Source: an uncultured Candidatus Saccharimonas sp. (lineage in GTDB: Bacteria; Patescibacteriota; Saccharimonadia; Saccharimonadales; SZUA-47). Taken from it: DNA of 7,771 bases. The notes beneath the pieces are model-generated. The model had not been told where the DNA came from, ran no database searches, and saw only the letters and a list, made by a program, of their open reading frames with translations. Positions 1 to 4,645 of this stretch are shown piece after piece. The position numbers and the translations under genes were made by a program. Positions within the stretch are counted from its first letter, which is position 1; every line of letters starts with the position of its first letter. Location of the stretch: the NCBI GenBank assembly GCA_943354655.1, contig CALRCT010000016.1:1-7771 (forward strand), read 5' to 3'.

Positions 1-103
1 AGTTTCTTGGGGCGTTGCAGGGCCTGACGGCTTTAAAAAGTCGCCACCAACTGTTTTGATAGATAGTCCATATAAGTTATTTGATACAGTTCAAAATCTT
101 TAA
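1..103 (+). CDS. C-terminal fragment of an unidentified protein (runs in from left edge)
   Basis: The frame whose first full codon is at base 2 stays open for 33 codons and ends at TAA 101-103. The visible tail reads roughly SWGVAGPDGFKKSPPTVLID followed by SPYKLFDTVQNL. I do not recognise a family in so short a piece. Its stop overlaps the rlmH stop (TAA on the other strand at 102-100), a tail-to-tail arrangement like the convergent pair at 2683/2685, which makes a real gene end plausible. The other + frames close earlier (TGA at 25-27 and near 57) and the - strand offers only a very short ORF. It could still be a chance open frame. Confidence 0.42.
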   Translation, partial: VSWGVAGPDGFKKSPPTVLIDSPYKLFDTVQNL

Positions 104-567
104 TCGTGATGATAGCCTGTTCCATTTTGTATGCTAATGGATCTGTATAGTTGTTCTGCAAGCACAAGGCGCATTAACTGATGCGGCATTACCATTTTGC
201 CAAAAGATACAATTTTGTTTGCTCGATTTTTTAATGTTTCGGAAACACCGTAAGCTCCGCCTATAACAAATGCAACATCCTTACTTACCGACAGGGCAGA
301 TGTAAGCAATGCGCTAAATTCGGGTGAAGTCATTTGTGTGCCGTGTTCGTCTAGTAAAAATACATGTTCAGCTTCCTTTAAGTTTGCAAGAATATAATTA
401 CTTTCGGAGGTAACAGTTTGGACAATTGTTGCTTCAGTTTTGGGAGGTATTATTAACCACTGTATTTTTAAATACGGGTTTATGCGTTTTTCGTATTCTG
501 ATATAGCTGCATGGAACAATTTATCGTGCGCTTTACCAACTACTATTATTCGAACTTTATTAGCCAT
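100..567 (-). CDS. rlmH: RlmH, 23S rRNA (pseudouridine1915-N3)-methyltransferase
   Basis: RlmH is a SPOUT-class SAM-dependent enzyme that methylates N3 of pseudouridine 1915 in helix 69 of 23S rRNA on the assembled 70S ribosome. The 155-residue product has exactly the usual family length. Seen here: LLDEHG (71-76), the SAM-knot segment FVIGGAYG (100-107), the MPHQLMR...LAEQLYR stretch (127-142) and a C-terminal YHHD (152-155). A frame extension to an ATG at 600 would add 11 residues; I chose the ATG at 567 because it gives the family length and a start (MANKVRIIVVGK) matching the first beta strand, and because the longer form would begin inside the CIRCE repeat. The usual C-terminal Tyr-His-Arg is Tyr-His-His here. 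No Shine-Dalgarno sequence precedes the start; a -10-like box 7 bases upstream suggests a leaderless mRNA. The gene is divergent from the CIRCE-controlled gene. Confidence 0.96.
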   Translation of the reverse strand: MANKVRIIVVGKAHDKLFHAAISEYEKRINPYLKIQWLIIPPKTEATIVQTVTSESNYILANLKEAEHVFLLDEHGTQMTSPEFSALLTSALSVSKDVAFVIGGAYGVSETLKNRANKIVSFGKMVMPHQLMRLVLAEQLYRSISIQNGTGYHHD

Positions 568-574
568 AATAATA

Positions 575-583
575 AGTTTAACA
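575..583 (-). promoter_or_regulatory. Putative extended -10 box of rlmH (leaderless start)
   Basis: On the - strand this reads TGT-TAAACT, an extended -10 arrangement with TG one base before the hexamer. The hexamer keeps the key T, A and final T of TATAAT. It ends 7 bases before the rlmH ATG, so transcription would begin at or next to the start codon. The same geometry recurs before other genes in the window. The CIRCE repeat lies about 11 bases upstream of the TG and could also affect this promoter. No clear -35 box. Confidence 0.4.
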
Positions 584-593
584 TATCTGTTAT

Positions 594-620
594 TTAGCAC
601 TCACACTTGACGAGTGCTAA
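594..620. promoter_or_regulatory. CIRCE operator (HrcA heat-shock repressor binding site)
   Basis: The sequence TTAGCACTC (594-602), a 9-base spacer (603-611), then GAGTGCTAA (612-620) is a perfect 9-9-9 inverted repeat identical to the established CIRCE consensus bound by HrcA. HrcA normally represses groESL and dnaK operons until heat stress reduces its GroEL-assisted activity. Here the operator lies between divergent rlmH and an NTF2-like gene, and no chaperone gene is in view. Its right arm and spacer contain the -35 hexamer of the rightward promoter, so bound HrcA would block RNA polymerase directly. hrcA itself is not in the window. Confidence 0.93.
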
Positions 621-635
621 AACTCAGACTACAAT
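607..635 (+). promoter_or_regulatory. Sigma70-type promoter of the NTF2-like gene, overlapped by CIRCE
   Basis: The -35 box TTGACG (607-612) and -10 box TACAAT (630-635) are separated by exactly 17 bases, each one mismatch from consensus. The -35 box begins in the CIRCE spacer and ends on the first base of its right arm. Expected transcription start is near 642, giving a leader of about 37 bases. A second perfect -10 hexamer, TATAAT, lies at 648-653 but has no good -35 at the right distance; it could give a shorter leader that CIRCE would also cover in part. Confidence 0.75.
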
Positions 636-663
636 TAAATATGTTAGTATAATAACTGACAAG

Positions 664-673
664 AAAGAGGGGA
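664..673 (+). promoter_or_regulatory. Strong ribosome binding site that fixes the start at 679
   Basis: The purine run AAAGAGGGGA contains GAGG 8 bases before ATG 679. It is the only convincing Shine-Dalgarno sequence ahead of a first gene in this window. It rules out the upstream TTG at 607, which lies inside the operator and promoter and would be upstream of the transcription start. Confidence 0.75.
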
Positions 674-678
674 CATTC

Positions 679-1119
679 ATGAGTTCAGCAGTACAAACCC
701 ACATTACCGAGTTAATTCACCAGGTTTTACTTTACCAAGATCAAGGCCAATGGGATAAATTAGAGCAATATTTTGTAGAAAAGCCGTTTATCGACGACGA
801 AGCATTAACAGATCAATTACCAGGTCAAAGACCTAGTTCGATGGCAATATATAATTGGCGTCGAATTGTGCGTGACCTGTATTATAGCGCCAAACAAAAA
901 GTTATTGGCGGCATGAAAATCGAACGAACAGGCAAAAAAGAAGTAGAAGCCGAAAGCGAAGTAGAAGCAAGATATTACACCGCTAAAGGAAACACAAGAT
1001 ACGTCATGAAAATGAGCGGTGTCTATAAGTACACCTTTAAAAAAGTTGCTGGTCGCTGGAAGATTGCAGATATGCGATTAACTGTGCTTAAAAAGACTTT
1101 CGAACCTATCGGTGCTTAA
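679..1119 (+). CDS. Small NTF2/SnoaL-like fold protein under CIRCE (heat-shock) control
   Basis: The product is 146 residues, soluble, with no signal peptide, membrane segment or cysteine. The pattern fits a cystatin-like alpha+beta (NTF2/SnoaL) fold. Residues 7-34 form helices with the typical 'GQWDKLEQYF' turn, the middle (residues 55-80) is helix then strand, and the end is a run of beta strands. Those are residues 85-101 (rich in Lys/Glu), 105-122 (YVMKMSGVYKYTFKKV) and 125-140, including GRWKIADMRLTV, the hallmark last strand of SnoaL-like proteins. Such proteins may be enzymes, ligand binders or inactive dimers; no catalytic residues can be assigned, so the substrate is unknown. The perfect CIRCE operator and the promoter before it argue for heat-shock induction through HrcA. 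The ATG at 679 is supported by a strong Shine-Dalgarno site. It appears monocistronic: the next gene has its own promoter. The fold call is from pattern only; real gene is near certain, family fairly likely. Confidence 0.82.
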   Translation: MSSAVQTHITELIHQVLLYQDQGQWDKLEQYFVEKPFIDDEALTDQLPGQRPSSMAIYNWRRIVRDLYYSAKQKVIGGMKIERTGKKEVEAESEVEARYYTAKGNTRYVMKMSGVYKYTFKKVAGRWKIADMRLTVLKKTFEPIGA

Positions 1120-1142
1120 ATTAGTTTAAATACGCTAGTAAG

Positions 1143-1170
1143 TTGTTTAGGTTAAGCGCTCTGGTATAGT
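1143..1170 (+). promoter_or_regulatory. Promoter of the short-chain dehydrogenase gene (leaderless)
   Basis: An extended -10, TGG-TATAGT (1162-1170), is preceded by a partial -35 TTGTTT (1143-1148) at 16-base spacing. The hexamer ends 7 bases before ATG 1178, so the mRNA would begin at or one base before the start codon, and there is no Shine-Dalgarno sequence. The intergenic 1120-1177 holds nothing else I recognise and no hairpin-plus-U terminator for the gene before it. Confidence 0.55.
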
Positions 1171-1177
1171 TATTAAT

Positions 1178-1966
1178 ATGAATAATGATAATGCGTATGC
1201 AGTTATTACCGGTGCTACAAGTGGTATAGGCTTAGAATTTGCTAGATTATTTGCAGCAGATGCAGTTAATCTTGTTTTGGTTGCACGCGGCAAGGCAGAG
1301 CTAGAGCAAGTTTCTAAAGAGCTACGCGAAGGTTTTAATATTGATGTTCGTATATTGTCGCTAGACTTAACGGTATTAGCAAATGCAGAGACTTTGCATA
1401 GCTACACTAAAAGTGAGCAGCTTGATGTTATGTATTTAATTAATCACGCAGGATCTGGCGATTATGGAAGTTTTATTACTACCTCGTGGCAAAAAGAACA
1501 AGACATGATAAATCTTAACGTAATGGCTTTAACTTATCTAAGCAAGGTGTACGCAGAGCAATTTGCAAAGTTAGGTCGCGGGCACATTGTAAATGTTGCT
1601 AGTACTGCAGCTTTTCAGCCTGGACCTTTAATGGCCGTTTATTATGCTACTAAGTCGTATGTTCTGCATTTTACAGAGGCAATCGCTACCGAACTACATA
1701 AAAAGGGAGTACGCGTAACAGCTCTTTGTCCAGGACCTACAGCAAGTAAATTTCAGGAAGCAGCAATTATGTCTGGTTCTAAATTAGTACAAGGAAAAAA
1801 ACTACCTACTGCTGCAACTGTTGCTAGATATGGCTATAGGGCAATGAAGCGCGGCAAGGTAGTTGCTATTCATGGTGCCGGAAATAAGTTTGGTGCATAC
1901 GCAGTAAGATTATTGCCTCGACGCACAGTAAGAGCTATTGTTCATCGAGCACAATCGTCTAGATAA
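1178..1966 (+). CDS. Classical short-chain dehydrogenase/reductase (SDR), DltE/YqjQ-like
   Basis: This is a cytosolic NAD(P)-dependent oxidoreductase of 262 residues, normal length for classical SDRs. The Rossmann nucleotide-binding motif TGATSGIG is at 11-18, the acidic DL at 63-64 follows beta strand 3, and the NNAG motif appears as NHAG (89-92). The catalytic set is Asn114, Ser142, Tyr155 and Lys159 (YYATKS region), followed by the CPGPT loop (184-188). Arg37 in LVARGKAELE after the second strand favours NADP(H) over NAD(H). The C-terminal part (about 215-262) is basic and somewhat hydrophobic, as in the subgroup that acts on lipid-like or carbonyl substrates, but the substrate cannot be read from sequence. 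A gap of 48 bases separates it from the next oxidoreductase, which has its own -10 box; read-through transcription of the pair is possible. Confidence 0.93.
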   Translation: MNNDNAYAVITGATSGIGLEFARLFAADAVNLVLVARGKAELEQVSKELREGFNIDVRILSLDLTVLANAETLHSYTKSEQLDVMYLINHAGSGDYGSFITTSWQKEQDMINLNVMALTYLSKVYAEQFAKLGRGHIVNVASTAAFQPGPLMAVYYATKSYVLHFTEAIATELHKKGVRVTALCPGPTASKFQEAAIMSGSKLVQGKKLPTAATVARYGYRAMKRGKVVAIHGAGNKFGAYAVRLLPRRTVRAIVHRAQSSR

Positions 1967-2001
1967 TTGTTTGTTTATGAACTAATCTGGGCAAATAGAT
2001 A

Positions 2002-2007
2002 TATAAT
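2002..2007 (+). promoter_or_regulatory. Consensus -10 box of the quinone reductase gene (leaderless)
   Basis: A perfect TATAAT ends 7 bases before ATG 2015, the same spacing as at the dehydrogenase and rlmH starts. No convincing -35 box is seen; TTGTTT at 1971-1976 is 25 bases away, too far. The position supports the ATG at 2015 over the in-frame TTG at 1967, which would place this promoter inside the coding sequence. Confidence 0.5.
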
Positions 2008-2014
2008 AGTAAGC

Positions 2015-2683
2015 ATGAACATTTTGCTGGTTTACGCACATATAGAACCGACTTCGTATACAGCAGCTCTTAATAATGTCGCTCAAGAAGTTTTAAGTCT
2101 TGCTGGTCATAACGTTGTTGTGTCGGATTTGCACGGAGTAGGTTTTAATCCTGTCGCCGAAAAATACGATTTTAGAACTCTTACAGGTAAACATTATAAC
2201 TACCTTAACGAACAAGAAGCTGCTTCTAAGCAAGACTTGGCTTATTCTCCAGATATCGTAGACGAAATTCAAAAAGTACAAGCAGCAGACGTTATTTTGT
2301 TTCATTTTCCACTTTGGTGGAATGCACCACCTGCAATCTTAAAAGGTTGGTTTGACCGCGTTCTTACAAAGGGAACCGCATGGGACGCTAACCATATGTT
2401 TAGCACAGGACTTTACAGAGGAAAAATTGCCGGAGTAACTGTAACGGTAGGTGACGAAGAAAAATATTATCAAAGCGGCGGCGTACACAGGGCGACAGTC
2501 CAACAAATGTTATACCCGTTATTACACGGGACTTTGGCATATTGTGGATTTAACGTACTTGAGCCTTTTATAACTTACGGTCTAACATCAGGAAATGAAT
2601 TTTCGTTAAACCAACAATTAGCTGCATATAAAGTTAAGCTAGAAAAACTAGAAGATTACCCGCAATTTATTTACAAATACTAG
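2015..2683 (+). CDS. NAD(P)H quinone oxidoreductase, NQO1-like flavodoxin-fold protein
   Basis: This 222-residue soluble flavoprotein belongs to the Flavodoxin_2 family (NQO1, MdaB, KefF-type). These bind FAD or FMN and transfer two electrons from NAD(P)H to quinones or other electrophiles. The first strand MNILLVYAHIEPTSYTAALN (1-20) has the flavin-phosphate loop; FPLWWNAPPAILKGWFDRVL (98-117) is the family signature for flavin binding and dimer contacts; TVGDEEKYYQSGGVH (144-158) replaces the NQO1 loop that contacts flavin and nicotinamide; LAYCGFNVLEPFITYG (174-189) closely follows the NQO1 consensus. Start chosen at the ATG giving the correct first strand. Its likely role is redox detoxification, perhaps alongside the SDR just upstream, which is inference from neighbourhood only. 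It ends one base before the convergent CarS-like gene stops, with no terminator between. Confidence 0.93.
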   Translation: MNILLVYAHIEPTSYTAALNNVAQEVLSLAGHNVVVSDLHGVGFNPVAEKYDFRTLTGKHYNYLNEQEAASKQDLAYSPDIVDEIQKVQAADVILFHFPLWWNAPPAILKGWFDRVLTKGTAWDANHMFSTGLYRGKIAGVTVTVGDEEKYYQSGGVHRATVQQMLYPLLHGTLAYCGFNVLEPFITYGLTSGNEFSLNQQLAAYKVKLEKLEDYPQFIYKY

Positions 2684-2684
2684 T

Positions 2685-3242
2685 TTAAATTGGCGAGTCT
2701 TTTAATCCCATTAGCCAACCTATAAAAGTTGCCAATGGGTGTATTAAAAACCAAACCAGTACTATCCAGATGTACTCTGAATGGGGCAAGTCTATTAATA
2801 TAGAACCAAATAGCAAACCTCCAATAATGTAGTCTATTTGGTCAAAAGGAAACCAAGCTTTTCCGGAAGGAACAGAAAATTGTCTTTTAAAAAAGCTTTT
2901 AACTGCATCACCAAATAATGCACCAAAACCAAGCAGAGCGCCCAATAAAAGGCTTTGCCAGACACTTGTGTATATGACTAAACTAAAATTCTGAAACCAT
3001 CCAAAATGAAAGTAGGCAACATACTGCAACAGTCCCGTTACTGATCCTATTAGTGTGCCCGCAACAAAACCTCTTACAGTTTTATGGTCACCAAAAATAC
3101 GTTTTCCTTTAAAAGATTTATGACAATCAATAGGCATATCTAACTTATTTAACAGGGGAATTTTTTTAGCAAAAACAGGAGCCGCATTAGCAAAACCAGC
3201 AGGTAAAAAATACCAAAGTCCAAACAATAAATGATTTAACAT
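2685..3242 (-). CDS. CarS-like (DUF46) CDP-lipid synthase, integral membrane
   Basis: The product is 185 residues with about five hydrophobic segments (near 5-25, 58-76, 85-112, 136-150 and 157-180). It matches the CarS/DUF46 family, whose studied archaeal member uses CTP to make CDP-archaeol from an unsaturated archaetidic acid; the family is related to bacterial CdsA. Visible signatures are FANAAPV (17-23), KRIFGDHKTVRG (47-58), GDAVKSFFKRQ (111-121) with the metal-binding Asp, and FDQIDYIIGG (133-142). The natural lipid in this bacterium is not known; it may be phosphatidic acid rather than an archaeal ether lipid. It is last in a three-gene operon: its ATG overlaps the preceding stop as TAATG, which implies translational coupling, with a weak AGGGA 10 bases upstream. 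It would supply the CDP-activated lipid for the phosphatidyltransferase at the head of the operon. Confidence 0.88.
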   Translation of the reverse strand: MLNHLLFGLWYFLPAGFANAAPVFAKKIPLLNKLDMPIDCHKSFKGKRIFGDHKTVRGFVAGTLIGSVTGLLQYVAYFHFGWFQNFSLVIYTSVWQSLLLGALLGFGALFGDAVKSFFKRQFSVPSGKAWFPFDQIDYIIGGLLFGSILIDLPHSEYIWIVLVWFLIHPLATFIGWLMGLKDSPI

Positions 3243-3895
3243 TATTTTTTAATCCCTATTTTTTTGCCTAAGCGGTTAAGTTTAGGATACAAAAAAGTAG
3301 TGATTGGCGCACGTCTGTGCGCCAACGCAGTCATATTTAAGTTACTAACTAATGAGCCTCTTGCTGGAACTTCTTTAAGGACGCTGTAGCTATAACCCAA
3401 GCCTTTATAGCCGTGAGCGTCACTGCTTGATGCACCAGATTTGTTGTTTAGTTTTGCCCATGTTGCAGCCTGTAATGAGTGCTTGTTATTAATAGCTCGA
3501 CCATTATGAATTTCGATAATATCAACAAGTTCGGTAATTTTTTGAAGGCTGTCTATTTGAATGCCTTTTCGGACAATCTCGAACGGGTGAGGTACGTATA
3601 CTAATCCTCCTTGATCTTTTATAGCATGGGCTGTTTCTAGGGCAGACAAGTTAGGCGTGATGCGACTTTTTAAAAAAAGACCAATTAGTTCACCTTCTGA
3701 GGTAGTTATTTCTTGCCCTACAATAATACGATCACCAAGAGCTTTTTGTAGTCCTAAAGCAAAATCTATTCTGTCGTGGTCGGTGATTGCAATATAATCT
3801 AGTCTTTCGGATTCAAGAATTTTTGCATATTGTTCTGGAGATATTCCTCCATCTGGTGAAGCAACAGAATGAGTATGGAGATCGACCTTATACAT
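3242..3895 (-). CDS. PHP-domain metal-dependent phosphoesterase
   Basis: This soluble protein of 217 residues is essentially one PHP domain, a distorted beta/alpha barrel binding three metal ions (Mn, Fe or Zn) that hydrolyses phosphate esters. The expected ligands are visible: His7 and His9 in DLHTHS, Asp15, Asp39-His40 in ITDHD, Glu62 in GQEITT, His103 in VPHPF, His130 in EIHNGR, and Asp159 with His161 in SSDAH. No polymerase, histidinol-phosphatase or other extra domain is attached, and the protein is shorter than typical TrpH-type nucleases (about 280 or more residues). The last 30 residues are strongly basic (RRAP...KLNRLGKKIGIKK) and could contact membrane or anionic substrate. It overlaps the phosphatidyltransferase gene by 8 bases and the CarS-like gene by one base, so it is almost certainly co-expressed with lipid-synthesis enzymes. 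A lipid-phosphate phosphatase role is my inference; a nucleotide or sugar-phosphate phosphatase remains possible. Confidence 0.9.
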   Translation of the reverse strand: MYKVDLHTHSVASPDGGISPEQYAKILESERLDYIAITDHDRIDFALGLQKALGDRIIVGQEITTSEGELIGLFLKSRITPNLSALETAHAIKDQGGLVYVPHPFEIVRKGIQIDSLQKITELVDIIEIHNGRAINNKHSLQAATWAKLNNKSGASSSDAHGYKGLGYSYSVLKEVPARGSLVSNLNMTALAHRRAPITTFLYPKLNRLGKKIGIKK

Positions 3896-4517
3896 TATTT
3901 AAAGCCCTAGATATGCGAATAATTCTTTGCAGGGCAGTGTATCCAACAAGTACCAGCAACAACCACAACGATAAGATTATTTGCCCACCCAGTAAGCCAA
4001 AAACAACAATTGCCATTCTGACTTCGTATCTGGCTATTCCATCTGCAAAAATTTTGTTAAGCATTTGTTTATCGTGTTTTTTAACACTAGCAAGTGCCAT
4101 TTCGCCCTTGGCTTTTATGTAACTAACAACAAGCGATCCACCTAAAACTGCCGCAGGTAACCAAATGAAGTCGTTTGTATGAACAAAAACGTACTGAGTT
4201 AGCCCTACATATACAAGAACCTCTTTAGCTCTATCGCTGGATGCGTCGTACAGCATTCCATTTAATGAGGCTGTTTTTTGCAATCTTGCAAGTGCACCAT
4301 CAAGGCTATCCATAAGTCCAAAAAATGCCAATAAGACTGCTGCTAATATAGGTCGACTGTACCAAAGTGCCCAAATTACTCCAATATGACCAAGTAACGA
4401 AACAAGAGTAACGTGGTTTGGTTTTATGAGTCCACCAGATAGACTATTTAATATTTTTGCCGGAATAATCATCCAGCCCCTTACAGTGCTACCAATTTTA
4501 TTTAGTAATCTGTCCAT
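3888..4517 (-). CDS. CDP-alcohol phosphatidyltransferase, PIP-synthase/PgsA-like
   Basis: This integral membrane enzyme of 209 residues transfers a phosphatidyl group from a CDP-lipid to an alcohol. The full family motif is present with exact spacing: Asp70-x2-Asp73-Gly74-x2-Ala77-Arg78-x8-Gly87-x3-Asp91-x3-Asp95; the four Asp bind metals and Asp95 is the presumed base. About six hydrophobic segments follow the family plan (34-54, 56-72, 98-112, 117-134, 166-178 and 180-195). The features KPNHVTL (32-38), VSYIKAKGE (131-139) and GIARYEVR (160-167) resemble actinobacterial phosphatidylinositol-phosphate synthases and archaeal archaetidylinositol-phosphate synthases more than PssA. The acceptor would then be inositol-1-phosphate, though glycerol-3-phosphate (PgsA) cannot be excluded. 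It is the first gene of the operon with the PHP phosphoesterase and the CarS-like synthase, and a -10 box lies 6 bases before its ATG. Confidence 0.92.
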   Translation of the reverse strand: MDRLLNKIGSTVRGWMIIPAKILNSLSGGLIKPNHVTLVSLLGHIGVIWALWYSRPILAAVLLAFFGLMDSLDGALARLQKTASLNGMLYDASSDRAKEVLVYVGLTQYVFVHTNDFIWLPAAVLGGSLVVSYIKAKGEMALASVKKHDKQMLNKIFADGIARYEVRMAIVVFGLLGGQIILSLWLLLVLVGYTALQRIIRISRALNNV

Positions 4518-4523
4518 TAGCCA

Positions 4524-4532
4524 AGTATACCA
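4524..4532 (-). promoter_or_regulatory. Extended -10 promoter of the lipid operon (leaderless)
   Basis: On the - strand the sequence is TGG-TATACT, nearly the same as TGG-TATAGT before the dehydrogenase gene. The hexamer ends 6 bases before the phosphatidyltransferase ATG at 4517, so the transcript would start at about the start codon. There is no clear -35 box and no Shine-Dalgarno sequence. It drives the three-gene operon leftwards, divergent from argS. Confidence 0.55.
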
Positions 4533-4600
4533 TTAAAACAGAGGTAAGTTTTATGTAAAATCACACAGCTAAGTAAGGCAATATTATTGTATTTAAGAAG

Positions 4601-4636
4601 TTGGACGTGTATGTTTTTGAGTTTATAAGATAGAAT
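4601..4636 (+). promoter_or_regulatory. argS: Probable argS promoter
   Basis: TTGGAC (4601-4606) and TATAAG (4624-4629) are 17 bases apart, which would give a leader of roughly 9 bases. Alternatively TAGAAT (4631-4636) ends 9 bases before ATG 4646 and would give an almost leaderless mRNA. Neither choice leaves room for a Shine-Dalgarno site, and none is visible. The rest of the 128-base divergent spacer (4518-4645) shows no RNA element, and in particular no T-box, that I can recognise. Confidence 0.45.
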
Positions 4637-4645
4637 AGAACTAAT

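Noticed and set aside
568..600. ATG at 600 as the rlmH start
   Set aside because: It adds 11 non-homologous residues, starts within CIRCE and exceeds the very constant family length of about 155.
607..678. Upstream TTG start giving a 170-residue version of the NTF2-like protein
   Set aside because: It starts inside the CIRCE repeat and the -35 box, upstream of the expected transcription start; the ATG at 679 has a strong Shine-Dalgarno site.
1120..1177. Terminator hairpin after the NTF2-like gene
   Set aside because: Only a 6-base palindrome (AGCGCT) is present, with no stable stem or U tract.
1967..2014. Upstream TTG start giving a 238-residue quinone reductase
   Set aside because: The extra 16 residues precede the canonical first beta strand, have no ribosome binding site, and would contain the TATAAT box.
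2093..2305. 70-residue - strand open frame
   Set aside because: Antisense to the quinone reductase; no ribosome binding site or domain.
3787..4122. 111-residue + strand open frame
   Set aside because: It lies antisense across the phosphatidyltransferase and PHP genes, both of which have complete family motifs; its composition is that of a shadow frame.
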